Source: Aldrovandia affinis (taxonomy: Eukaryota; Chordata; Actinopteri; Notacanthiformes; Halosauridae). Taken from it: 64,000 nt of DNA. The stretch covers positions 5,561,498-5,625,497 of the forward strand of contig JAINUG010000052.1 of assembly GCA_029706075.1 (NCBI GenBank), written 5' to 3'. Of the stretch, positions 11,407 through 48,849 are shown piece by piece. The position numbers and the translations under genes are program-made. Numbering within the stretch: position 1 is the stretch's first letter; each line of letters starts with the position of its first letter. The notes beneath the pieces were generated by a model that was not told where the DNA came from, did no database searches, and saw only the letters and a program-made list of their open reading frames with translations.

Positions 11407-12416
11407 CTTTCAAGTGGTCTTTGATTAAAACCTAGTCCATATAAAAAACAAACAAAAAAAATAATTTAAGTCAATGTAAGCATGAATTGCATGTTTTCTT
11501 CTGAAAGAAATCCTAAATGAAAATCCATAAATATTATTAAATGCTATAATTTTAAAAAAAATCCCATTTACCAATACACAAAAAAACGGGACAGTGTCCA
11601 ACTTATCAGAGCAAGACCCATCCTGCTCAATACACCTATGGCCTCTTTGCCCTCAGTGTCGGGGCCTGCACTCAGTTTCATGTGTCAAGTCTCCAGGGAG
11701 CTCTGCGTATTGTAATCCCCTTCCACCCCTTCTCCGGTTTCCATTAAACATATCGTGTAAATGGTTCTATGACCACGGCATTACACGTAGTACCCAAACA
11801 AGGGTTGGGGAGATGGCTTTGTCACGCAGGCGTAAGGCAAGAAGGAAAGGGGGCACTGTGCAAATGGAGGCATCGGAGAGAGAGGCATGGCTCTTAAACA
11901 CTTCTCCAGAATGAATAAATGATGGGCTCCATTTTTTTGGACCACTCTGTGTACAATTAGTACGCCCAGTGGGACAATGTAATGGATACTTATAAAATGG
12001 TGCTGTTTGTCATCAGCTCATTAATTAGTCATTCACTCTTGTAATGGAGTGGACCCTTGCAGGTGAAGGAGGTGCAGAGGGCAACTTGTGTGCAGAAACT
12101 GGTGATCAGCAGAAGAGTAAGAAATATAACTTGCATTTCAATTGTTTGTGTTTGCACCTCAACGGGTCTGGGCTGTTTGCCTGAGGCATTGGTTTCCCTG
12201 AGACACTGCCATTAAAGTATAATGTATTACCAATGTCTCAAGCCTAAAACGTAGGGATGTTCTCAAACAGACCTTCTACTTTCTGGAAAAGGGCAACAGT
12301 TCTTACAATGCAATATACAGTGTTTTGAAGATTTGTCCAAGTTTTATCCACCTGTGAGGCCTTTGGCAGAGAATCGGGGATCCAAAAAAGGGGGGAACCT
12401 TTGGGAAATTTTGTAC
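11407..12416. other. Intergenic, no clear feature
   Basis: Unique-looking sequence between the hAT and a candidate exon. A 106-codon open frame from 11594 has no recognisable domain and is left unassigned. Confidence 0.35.
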
Positions 12417-12530
12417 CTGTCCATCAGTCACACCAATCACATACTGGGCTCTAGTTCCGTTGTCAAGCCGCAATGTCACCAAATTCAGGGCGTAATTCCG
12501 GTAATTTCTTGACAAGAGGTGGTAGCGCAG
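12417..12530 (-). other. Candidate orphan exon, unidentified
   Basis: On the minus strand a pyrimidine-rich tract ending GCACCGCAG precedes 114 open bases (38 codons, phase 0 at both ends) that end CAG before GTACAA. The peptide contains NYALNLVTLRLDNGT and QYVIGVTDG, which look protein-like. I could not assign a family, and no partner exon was found. It may be a real exon, a pseudo-exon or a transposon piece. Confidence 0.25.
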
Positions 12531-13142
12531 CTGCGGTGCAGTTGAAAAAGAGCTTGATTTAAGAAGGATAAATGAGCCGTGAGCATGGTGAAAGTTTGGT
12601 TTCATTATGGCCAATCAGATCAGCCACTTTTTTTCCCCTTTAAAATAACAGTGTGTTAACCCCATAGCGAAATGGAAATTTTGTCACGTCTGATGAAGAG
12701 CAAGCGGCAAGTTATGAAAGGCTTCCCTCAGTAGAAAACTCATATACTTGTCCGAGGTGCAAGGTGCCTTAAGCACATTTATTGAGCCTCAAACGTGCCT
12801 CCTCAGACAATTGAAGAGGAAGACACCGCACGCATTTAGTTTGGTCTACTTCATTTTCATCGAAGCTGATAAAATAACATTTTTACTAAGTATTATAATT
12901 TTTTATTATAATTTGCATTATTAAAACTTGTTTATTAACTGCATTACTTCTTGAGTTTACCATGGTAGATAAGCGCCATAATACATATTCACCACTTCCA
13001 ACTACGTTTCATTGATGCACTTGTGATGCTCCACTGCCAAAAGGTCCCTCCCTCCATTTTATTGTACAACAGTTACAAATATTTAACTTCAATAAAAAAA
13101 AACAGCATGCATACATACATCCATACATTGAAAATAACACAT

Positions 13143-13303
13143 ATCTTATGTGTGTGTGTGTGTGTGTGTTAATAAACAGTTAATAAACAAGTTTTAATAA
13201 TGCAAATTATAATTGTGTGTGTGTGCATGTGTTTGTGTCTTTGTGTGTGTCTGTGCGTTTGCGTGTGTGTCTGTTTGGGTGTGTGTGTGTGTGCATGTGT
13301 GTG
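13143..13303. repeat. GT microsatellite, partly imperfect
   Basis: A perfect GT run near 13150-13168 is followed, after about 45 bases, by an interrupted GT-rich stretch at 13213-13303. Confidence 0.8.
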
Positions 13304-13310
13304 CTGTATT

Positions 13311-15965
13311 TTATAGTTTCCTTCTTCATGATCTGCGCACTGCTTAAGGTCATTAGACAATGGCTGGGCCCTGGAGGAAGCCCTTGCTCCCACATGCCTC
13401 TCAATCTCTTCATCGTCGCTCCGCTGCATCAAAATGATTGCTTTCCACTGGGAATGACCTAGTGGAGATTGATGGATGCCCAGGCTAATGTCTTCAAACT
13501 AATTAAGTGAATGGCGCGAGGCTCTCTGCTGCGGTGGTCCCGGGACGGACTGTGCATCATCGAGCCACGTTTCAACAAGCTTCGTTAGGCTGTCATTGCA
13601 GAAGACAGAGAAGGTCGTTTTACAAGACCAATTGTGCTGTGGGATACAGTACATGCCAGGATTATTCAAATAATTTAACACGACAGAGGCTTTATTTAAA
13701 ACTAAATATTATTTTATCTGTAAAAACTGGTATGTATGCAACCAACTCCGTGTCCCGGACAGCATGTCCAAATGCGTCTCTATCGTGGCAAAAGCTCCAC
13801 TTCATGCGCCATCTGGTAATTCAAGTAACAGCAGGGCACAGATCATATGTATGCTGATACATATGCCTCACGATGCAGAATGCAAATTGCATCAATCCAT
13901 CTCCAGTATTGGCAGCGGTGGAGGTCCGCTCGTTTGTCCATATTTGTCACGATCTCCTGTGAGGCTAGAAGAGCACTAATATTATCAGCTTAATCAAGAT
14001 GACTGAGTTGATCCTGGGTTCATGCTAACAAACAAGCCTGCCTGGCTGTTCTCAAGGCTCCTTACTGTGGCAATCGCCCCATCCCACAACGCTGTCACCC
14101 GTGACGCTAACACTGTAAGGAGACAGTGGGCCAGATTCAACAAACACACCTCAGTCTACTTAAGTGGCACATGCTATTCAATCAAAAAAGGGCTAAGTTT
14201 AACCCAGACTCAGTCAAACCAAACTTATGGCCATAAGGATGCGCCTGGAAATCTCGGAAACAGGAAAAGGTGTGGCCTAAAATCTGTGGCACGCGAGAGC
14301 CCTTAAAGGGCAAGAAAGCTTCTGTCCAAGTAATATTGCTTTGCCTTGCTCCATCTTTACAATCCCCGTTGTTTTAATGTAATTAATGACGTGCAACATT
14401 CTCCATGAAAAAAATAGGAATATGATTATACTTTATTTATTAACCTTTTTAGGGACAAACCAATTAACTAATGTAGTGGCATGACATTGTTTTATGTAAA
14501 TTAATAGAAGGGCAACAGAAACTGGTTATGCAGAATAGTATAAAAAAGGCAAAAAGGTATTTCAGGTATTCGGTGGAAAATATATATTCTGATATGTTTC
14601 ATGATGATTTAGGAGTTCAACACTTTAACAGATATTTAATGCGTGTGCCTATATCTCAAACTATACAGGCTTCAACGGTCTCAATTTCCATGTGACGCAC
14701 ACAAGAATAATGACGTACTGTTGTGATGTAAGACAGTTAATTAAAAGATGAATCATTGATTGATTCATTAATTCATTGGCAAGCAGTAAGCCTTATTTAC
14801 TTTATCTTATTTATATAATTTTTTTTGTCAATGCCCATCATTTAAATTGGCAAATTTCTATTTAAACTGGGGGAACATAGTGCACGTTGTACTTGTCCCA
14901 TGCTAAATGTTCCGTAATCATAGTGTTTGCTCTGTGTGTCAACAATGTTTTTGATCCTATTTTTGCTTCGTTTGGTAGCCAAATTCAACCCTGTGTTCAA
15001 AGGTAAATGGTCATATCTTTCAGGTTACCTTTTTGGATCCATTGACTTTACAACAAAGTAATACTGAGAAGGGGATATAAAATTATTTGCATCCATTTTA
15101 CTTTACTGACCCCTTGTGGTCTTTGTTGGTCGTTGACTACATATTAGGTCAAATACATGTTTTTAATACTAGATGTGTTGATGTATTTGGATCACTTGCA
15201 TTGCAACAAGGAAGGAGATTTTGTTTGCGTGTTTGTGTGTTTTTTGTTTTTTTAAATATACAGTTCAATATATTCTTTCAGCCGAGTGACCTTATTACTG
15301 GACACATGCATTAATCCCATACAAAATATTGTGACAATTGCTTAAACAAGCAGCAACACGGATACTCACATGTTTCCAAATCCTTCCTAATTATAATATT
15401 TTTCCATAAATAAAAAAGGATTCTACCTGGTACTGTACTTCTGGGTAGGTCAGAGGAGTGGCTGCTTACAGCAGGTTTAAGGTTATCATTATTTAAAGTG
15501 AATCAGTTTATAGTTAAAATTGGAATTGAAGGCCTGTGCCTATGTTTTAGGCATGGTTGGAGTGGGATGCAATGCTTGTATTGAAAGGTAAATGAGTTGT
15601 CTCTCACGCACCCAGTACAACATCTGCTTATATCTACATAACCGTTTATTCTTAATATTGATATCTGGAAGCCAGCACCTGCGCCGGATACAATATCACT
15701 GTTAGGTAGATACAATGCATATCATCTGCTTAAAACCCTCTGATTGCTTAAATTTAACTCAAAGTAAACAGTTAGTGCTTGTGAACTGTATAATTTTCAT
15801 TTTATTGCATAATGTATTCATCATAAGACTACCAAACCACGGTTCTCTTTTGTGATTGGTTTCTGCCCAGCATCAGGGCTATACAGGGCTGAATGTGTTC
15901 AATTGGCAGAGATAACAATTGTTACAAATTTCAAGGCAGGAGTCAGAGGTCACATTAATCAGATT
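13311..15965. other. Long intergenic stretch, nothing assigned
   Basis: The region downstream of slco2b1 shows no repeat core, LTR or recognisable exon. The first 150 bases (13310-13460) are GC-balanced and look unique, so could be a conserved noncoding element; this is only an impression. Confidence 0.35.
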
Positions 15966-16092
15966 GACATTACATTACATTACATCTTATCCAGAGCGAC
16001 TTACACACGTTACATTTCTTTACATACAATACATTTATACAGCAGGGTATTTACTGAAGAAATTCATGTTAAGTACCTTGTTATGAAAGTTA
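15966..16092 (-). repeat. V-SINE fragment
   Basis: Read on the minus strand it ends with the V-SINE core (AAGTCGCTCTGGATAAGATG type) and a TGTAATG tract. A GTTAAGTACCTTG block also common in that family is at the left. The tRNA-like head is absent. Confidence 0.6.
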
Positions 16093-16449
16093 TGAAATGG
16101 TTTCTCTGGAAAACAGCTGATATACAACAATGGTGTGGAAGGCGTCGATCTAGGCAGGGGAATCGGGACATGCCTACTGGCAGGGCAGCTAGGGCACACA
16201 GCTGTGTGGGATTATCTAATAGTACCTGTGTGCTTAAAACTGCTGTAGGTGGCTGGAAACTGGAGTGGAAAGCCACAAGAGAGAAGAGTGATAACAGAAA
16301 ATGGACTGTTATATATGTCAAAGTAAAAAACAAAATTCAGAGTAGCATATTAAACAAAGTTAATTCACATCAACTACATAAGCTTACAAATGTGGAGAAA
16401 GCTTGCTCCATAGTTGAATTTGACTATTGTTTTTAGTGGAAATTTCACT

Positions 16450-16912
16450 GTTTTTTAGGGCGACCAACAGTCGTCCGTTTTTTTTTTTTTTATTTTTTTA
16501 AAATGCACATTGTGTAAAACAAGAAGGATACAAAACTATTTTTCCATTTACAATTAAAATGCATACATTTTGCAGTATATGTGGCCCCAGTGGGAATAAA
16601 ACAAGAAGGATACAATATAGGCTACATGAAAGGGGGTGTTACGCATGTTAGTTATAAATATATAAACCATACAATTAGCAAAACACATTTATTATAAAAT
16701 TTTACTTTTATTAGTTTTGCTGAATTATTCACAATATTACTATTACCTTAACTGCGCGCCAAACTGTGGCTCAAATCTAGGTGTCTCATGCTGCGTGGAG
16801 AATTATTATTTTTTTTTTGGCGCGACTGCTCGACCAAAACAAATCTCGGTCGACCAACAGCCCATCGAACAAACAATCCACCAGTCGACTAAATGGGGTC
16901 AGCCCTACTGTT
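16450..16912. mobile_element. hAT-like MITE with nested SINE fragment
   Basis: The right end, GGGGTCAGCCCTACTG, is an hAT-type terminus, followed inward by repeated GTCGACC/GTCGACT words. The left end near 16450 (AGGGCGACCAACAGTCGTCC) is a degraded inverted counterpart. Inside, a short SINE family C fragment at 16534-16596 is flanked by a perfect 19-base direct repeat (16515-16533 and 16597-16615), the expected target duplication of an L1-type insertion. Confidence 0.5.
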
Positions 16913-17185
16913 TTTACATAATTTTGGCATTCGTATGTTTCAGTTCTACACAAAGGAGAATAGATGTCTCCAGCTCTATATGCACATGCATTTTCTGCAT
17001 TACAACCTTTCAAACGTATGAGGCCCGAGGTTGGCAAAAAAAGAGAAACTGAAATACTTTGTCCTGGTCCTGACGAAGGCCCAGTGTGGGTCGAAACATT
17101 GATCGTGCTCTCACCAAGACTGCTGTGTCACGAGCTGAACAAAGGCCCCTGTGTGGTGTTGTCCTGTAGCTTTTAGCTGGATGTC

Positions 17186-42910
<25,725 letters not shown>

Positions 42911-43115
42911 CTGCAATGCAAAGACAGCAAGAATACATGTTACATGCCAATTATAACCCATTACAGGGCATCACTTATTTAACAGTCCCTGAGTAATGAA
43001 GAAAATAACAAGACCCATATTAAGTGAGGTAGTGGCCAAAAAGGTAGAAAGCCCAATATGATACGATTATGGTATCATGCTCAGTAGAGACTTGATGAAA
43101 CACCCTGGATTGAAT

Positions 43116-43310
43116 TTAGCAGTCAATTGATTTAGAGTCGCTTGCCTTTAACCTTGCACCTTGAACTAATGCACAGCCATCACGATCCAGCATGCGCTTC
43201 CGGCCACAGTTGCCCTTTGTTGATGATGTCTTTCCCTCACAGTTCCATGCCGACATAACTTCAGGCACTGTTCCTCGTGAAACATCAGCAAGTTGAGCTG
43301 TCTTTAGCAC
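43116..43310 (-). pseudogene. Tc1-like transposase N-terminal fragment
   Basis: AQLADVSRGTVPEVMSAWNC and GKTSSTKGNCGRKR correspond to the helix-turn-helix DNA-binding region of a fish Tc1 transposase. No catalytic domain follows in frame. Confidence 0.6.
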
Positions 43311-43805
43311 GGAGGCAAACGTGCCCCAACAATCACATGTTTTTCAAAGATATTGAGGTCTTGGCTTCTAGCCATGCAAACAATAATTATTAGCGATGGG
43401 TTGTTCATGAACGAATCATTCGTCTTGATCTAATCTTTTAGGTGGAAGAAATTAACTGCATCACCTCCATGAAACAATTAGTTCATTTGATTCTTTTAAT
43501 TGCACTTTTCCCGTAACTGCTAGCGGATGGATTCTCTTTGAATATTTCTAATGATGAGCCAATAGAATCAGTTAATACAGAGATTGATACCTTTGAGCGG
43601 GGCAGGCTGTGTTTATCAAAAAGCTCATTGGCAAGGACTCACTGAACGTATATGCCCCAAAAAACGAACGAGGACCCATGTAGAATTCTTTTTATAGAGG
43701 GATATTTTTTGTATTTAGCATACTGGCATATATATTAATATTTATAGTTATTCTATTGTTGCCTGAAACTGTCAAGCGTGTTATTTTGACTAAAATAAAA
43801 TCAAG

Positions 43806-44145
43806 CTGGGCCTCCCGCGTGGTCTAGTGGTTTCAACGTCCGATGCTGGCCACGGCGACCGGGGTTTGATTCCCTGTCGTGACAGAGTCGGCTCTGGCCA
43901 GGAGTGCCACCGGGGCGGCAATTGGCTGTCCGCCCCAGGGAGCAGGGAGGGAAGCCCACACAGTTCGCTGCGCACAGGAGTGGTTCTGGGGTGCCGGAAT
44001 TACAGTCGACAGCACGACTAGTGCTGTCTCAGAGGAGGGAGCACTTCGCCATTATCACTGCCGGTGACAGGGCTTTGGCAGCGAACTACTGAACACAGTG
44101 GGAGTAATTGGCTACCAAATTGGGAGAAAACTGGGTTAAAAGTGA
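43806..44145 (+). repeat. tRNA-derived SINE (family A), near complete
   Basis: Box A-like TGGTCTAGTGG and box B-like GGTTTGATTCC in the first 60 bases, body with GGCGGCAATTGGCTGTCCGC, tail CTACCAAATTGGGAGAAAAC followed by an A-rich end. Best reference copy for the family in this window. Confidence 0.75.
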
Positions 44146-44449
44146 AAAAATTAATGTATACATTAAAAAAATTTTTTTGATCAAGCCAATGGAAGTGTTA
44201 TTGCGTGTATTAAATAATTAAGAAAACAATGATGTACTGTACCGGGTACATTTTGGAAATGCAATCCTCCCTTTGATAACAAAATATAATATAAATAAAT
44301 TGTCAGCAATGACAAATGATAGTTTCACTTTCAATTGAGACAAATCGCGTTCTATTTCCGAGTTATTTCGGCTCCTAGTCCCCATAATGTGCCATTGTAG
44401 CCAGGCACAAGCAAATACCATGCCCATTTTTATACCATGTATATTCCAT

Positions 44450-44706
44450 GTCCATCAAACCATTCAGTGACCACTCGTGCCCTGTGCATTGTCATCCTGG
44501 AACAGACCACTCCCATCAGGATAGAAATGCTTCACCACAGGATGATGGTGATCAATCAGAATGGCTTTGTATTTATTGACATTTCCCTAGCTCTTTAAGC
44601 ATTTGAGTGGGCCTAAACCATAGCAGGGAAATGCACCCCACACCATAACAGCCACCAGAACCCTTCATTTATCATTCATTGTTTTCTTTATTTTGGCAGT
44701 TACCTG
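44450..44706. repeat. Tc1-like element fragment
   Basis: Close relative of the right half of 23825-24357 (ACCATTCAGTGACCACTCGT, GGCTTTGTATTTATTGACAT, and the end TTTATTTTGGCAGTTACCTG). The left half is missing. Confidence 0.65.
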
Positions 44707-44712
44707 TATCTA

Positions 44713-47700
44713 GTTAGCAATTGCAGCCTCCAGGCACACTTGTCATATGAATATGGTACTACATTTTTTTCAGAAATTACATGCAGGTTATGAAGGAGCT
44801 CAATTGTGTTTTAATGGGCGCTCTCCTTTTTGCCCATCAGAAACTTCATCCTGACATTTTTCAGCCTCACATTATTCTCAGACACATGATACGCAGATAA
44901 GAAATCTCAATAGGAAAGGGCTGATCTGTATACACTTGCATATTACAGTGCATTATTGTATCAAAACTTTTAGCAATTAGCTATAGTTAATGTAAATCTC
45001 TTCTGCATTTGTTTACAGTGTGGCATACCTGTATCCTCTGTTTGCAACAAATTAATATCAGTTCAATTATAACAAATTTGTAAATTCAGAAATGTTGTCT
45101 GTCAGTTACCATCTACCAATAAAATGCCTTTTATGTGAGTTTACTGCAGCTGATGCTGACTCTTAAGCAAGGACCACCAATGCAATACAGAGAGATGTTA
45201 TTCAGTTATGTTAGATGGCCATGTCTTAGATTAAATGACATACCCTGATACTGTTGAAAGGGCTTCTGCCTCTTGTCGGGGGTTTTGCCATCTCAAATGA
45301 CAAGCTCTGTGTGGGAATTTTAGCGGTCATGTCCAACCCTTATGTGGAATCTGATTCCCCCTTGAAGAACATGGGAAAAAAAGGATCATTATGGAAAAAC
45401 ATTATTAAATATTTCATGGTACTTATTGTGAAGTGTAGCCGGTGTCCTGGCAAAATGCCAAACTTGGTTCTCTCAACCTGGCTACCTGATCATACCCCAG
45501 TTTGATTGGCTGAATAACTCCCACCCTCTCCACCTCAATTGATGTGTGGTTTGGGGCAAAATGGCTGCCGCGCATCACTCAGGTGGGCGCTACACATTCG
45601 TTTTGTGTTGCAGATAGGCAACCAAGCTGTGCAGTTAGGTTTTGATAGCAATTTATTAGCATACTGTTGGTTTGACTCATGCCATTCCTTATTTTAACAA
45701 TAAAGCTAATTTTAATGCATAGATGTGTTGCTTTAGATTTTATGCCTTCTGTACATTGTGAAAGCTTCTTGTTTTGAAGGTTGAAAGTTTATCATTTATG
45801 CCAAACTCCATTATAGACCTACTAAAATTCTTTAGTAAATGTATTGTGTTGGAGTTTAATATAAACTGGTGCTACTCAGTTTGATTCTGGGTCAGGATCA
45901 TCTAATCATCTTGAATAGAGTTCGATTTCTAGGCCTTGATCAACATTTGTCCTTACCTTTGACTTAAAAACTAACCCTTGCATTTATTTATCTCCGCAAA
46001 CACGGTTTGGTGAGTTCAGCAATTGCTAAACTTAACTCACCAAACGAAGAAAAAAAAAAAGCATTGTGTGTTTTTTAACATAACAGTATTAGGCAAGAGC
46101 CTCCATCAAAGTTTAATTTGGCGGTATTCAATACTTCCACTTTACAGTTTGGGCTGGAGACCCCCAAAACCAGAATTCTATGTAAGCAAAAAAAACAAAA
46201 CTACAAATCAAGGACAAATTACAAATCAGAGATACTGAATATTCCCTGCAGCTTCACAGTCAACTGACAAGTCAAGTCCATCAATTTTGAAATAAAATAT
46301 TGCTACACAGCTCACTCAAGCGAGTACACTCAAATTAATTTCAATGAAATTGAAAGAAACTTGATAAAGCCTTTTCAGAAAAAATGTCCAGTGGTAGGTA
46401 ATACTGTTTATATTTGCTTGAGTGAACTGTGATTAGCAGGAAGTCACTCTCACCCTCATGAAAGTGTATTTGTGATCACACAGTAATTTTCTATAAAGCA
46501 CTTAAGCACTTATACTTAAGAACTGTTGTTCCTGGTAAAAAGCTCAGCTTTAATTAACCTATTCAAAACAAATTACATTTCACTGTCTGATAAAGAATTG
46601 GTCTACTAGGTTATGCCATTTATTTTCAGTGGAGCGAGTTCTGCTTACTGTTGATGAATGCCGTATTGGTGAAATGCAGCATGGGTTCTGATTATATAAG
46701 ATTAGTCAATAAACCTCATTCTACCCGAAGCATAGCCTCACAGGGGCTTCAAAACAAGATCTTATACCTTGTGGAAGATTATTGGTCAAGCTAAGTATCA
46801 ATTTTCCTGTCATCTTGTAGTAAAGTACACTTTCTCAACTGATAATTGGAAAACTTGTTTTTTTACTTGTTTGACAGCAAAAATAAAGCCAGTATATGAC
46901 CATTGGAAAATAATTTTAAAATGTATGGTAGCAATTTTAGTTGACAAAATTTCACATTGGTCTTCAGAAACAGAATGAGTAAAGGAATTATTCTCCTGGT
47001 AAGCGCTACAGTTGAGATGATTGGGCTTTTTCCAAAGAACATATTTTTTCAAACCAGATTCACACATGCTGAGATCATCTGTGTAAAGCAAAAAAGACAG
47101 AACAAACAGGAATTCAGAAAAATATACTCTCCCACAAATATTCCTTTCACATTACCAGTACTAGAAGCATATAATGTATTCTCAACAGACTGCATAATAA
47201 CAGTATCCCTATATTAGGTAAATACTGCACAATGTGTCTAAACCTATCAATCTGCTGGCTTCTAAATGTAAGGATTTTTGACAGCAGAGGTTTTGTCAAT
47301 CATATGAGCCAATCTTTATAGGAACATTTGTGAAATGTCCCTCTTAATACCACTAAGCCTCTAAAAACAACTGTTGCAGTCTGTTAAATCTACATCAAAT
47401 TATAACATGCAGATATGTGCAGCCGCTGGAAACTCACTGAAATGTTGCTGAATGTGAAAAGTGCAGCACTCAGTCAGGGTAGCCCTTTGGGATCTGTGAA
47501 GAGGAAAAGTTTCGAAACTGGAAACAGTTTACAGCAGGAAATGGGCGGTCAATTGTGTAGCCATTTCCAAAATAAGCAACTTATAGAAAGTGCAACCACT
47601 TGATGCAGTGTCTAAGCACATCATTCGTCAAGTATGTAAACAACACAAGCACTAATTACAAGGGATATGTGGAAAATATGTAAATACACACTTGCTAAAT

Positions 47701-47723
47701 CTGGTCTTGCTGTCAAGTATATA
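44713..47723. other. Upstream region of slco2b1, little recognisable
   Basis: Apart from the exon candidate at 45957 and a short inverted repeat (GTTTGGTGAGTT / AACTCACCAAAC near 46005-46045), I see no repeats or genes. The promoter and 5' exons of slco2b1 are expected here but could not be located with certainty. Confidence 0.35.
45957..45983 (-). CDS. slco2b1: Tentative slco2b1 first coding exon
   Basis: On the minus strand ATG opens nine codons (MQGLVFKSK) ending AAAG before GTAAGG, phase 0, which fits the phase-0 acceptor at 42910. The joined sequence VFKSK-SFVFCHG resembles the family pattern at this junction. A stop codon immediately precedes the ATG. Short length makes chance likely. 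Confidence 0.22.
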
Positions 47724-47892
47724 CAATGGGGGAAATAAGTATTGAACACATCAACATTTTTCCCAGTAAATGTATTTCCAATGAGGCCATTCAAGTGAAA
47801 TTTGCACCAGACTTTGGTATTGACCAAAAAGAAATCCAGACAAAAAATCTAAACATTAAAGTCCATATGTAAATACAGTTATGTGTAATAAA

Positions 47893-47940
47893 GTGGATAA
47901 GAGCGTCTGCTAAATGCTTAAAATGTAAAATGTAAATGTG
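47893..47940 (+). repeat. V-SINE fragment inside Tc1
   Basis: GTGGATAAGAGCGTCTGCTA followed by AATGCTTAAAATG. It sits exactly where the left inverted repeat meets the truncated transposase. Confidence 0.7.
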
Positions 47941-48482
47941 TTATTCGGGTGATGTGCAGTGCCATTTCTCCTCCAAACATGGTGTGTTGTGTGACAGCCA
48001 AAAAGTTCAATTTTGGTCTCATCTGACCAGAGTACATGCTCCCAGTAGTTCAGTGGTTTGTCCAAATGTTGTTTGGCAAACTTTAAACGAGCTTCAACAT
48101 GTCTTTTTTTCAGTAGTGGAGTCTTGCGGGCTGAGCGTGCACAGAGGCCATGGCGGTGGAGTGCATTGCCGACTGTCCTTTCTGTCACAGTTGTACCTGC
48201 TGCCTCAAAGTCTTTCTGGAGCTCTTTCCTAGTGGTCCTTGGCTCTTTGGCTACTCTTCTAAGTATCCTTCTGACTCCCTGATCAGAAATCTTGTGAGGA
48301 GCTCCTGTGCGTGGCCGGTTGATGGTGGAGTGATATTGCTTCCACTTACGGATAATGCCCCCAATGGTGCTTACTGGAAGATTCAGAAGTTGTGAAATAC
48401 GTCTGTAGCCAATTCTATTTTCATGTCTTGCAACAATCTGGTTGCGAAGGTCTTGAGAGAGCTCTTTGCTTTTACCCATCAT
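47941..48482 (-). pseudogene. Tc1-like transposase, C-terminally truncated
   Basis: From ATG at 48482: [17 protein letters not shown], the paired-like DNA-binding region ([34 protein letters not shown]), a linker, then the start of the catalytic domain with [11 protein letters not shown] (first catalytic Asp). The frame ends at [12 protein letters not shown] and runs into SINE sequence, so the second Asp and the Glu are missing. About 180 of the usual roughly 340 residues remain. Confidence 0.85.
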
Positions 48483-48849
48483 TAGATGTTTCTTGTGTGG
48501 CACCTTGGTAACAAAAAAAAAAAAAAAACTTTTATAGCCCATCAATATATTCTAACCCAGCTGACATTAATTAGCACAGATTGGAGGTAGAGTTGCCTCC
48601 TAATTAGTTATGGTTTTCAGCTGGTTCCTTGCCTTTCCTTGCTTGCTTTTTCTTAGTGTGTTCAATACTGTTTCATTCCACTTTATTACACATAACTTTA
48701 TTTACATATGGACTTTAATGTTTAGATCTTTTGTCTGGATTTTTTGAGTTAATACCAAAGTCTGGTGCAAATTTCACTTGGAATAGGCTCATTGGAAATA
48801 CATTTACTAGACAAAATGTTGATGTGTTCAATACTTATTTCCCCCATTG

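Larger units (their letters stand above)
47724..48849 (-). mobile_element. Tc1-like transposon, internally rearranged
   Basis: Terminal inverted repeats of about 175 bases start CAATGGGGGAAATAAGTATT and end with its complement; TA flanks both sides (47722-47723, 48850-48851). Total 1126 bases. The C-terminal half of the transposase is replaced by a V-SINE fragment at 47893-47940. Confidence 0.88.

Noticed and set aside
13207..13432. Minus-strand frames with His-Thr repeats
   Set aside because: Translations of the imperfect GT repeat.
45254..45505. Plus-strand frame of 83 codons with membrane-like character
   Set aside because: It starts at a non-ATG codon, lacks clear splice sites on both sides and matches no family I can name.
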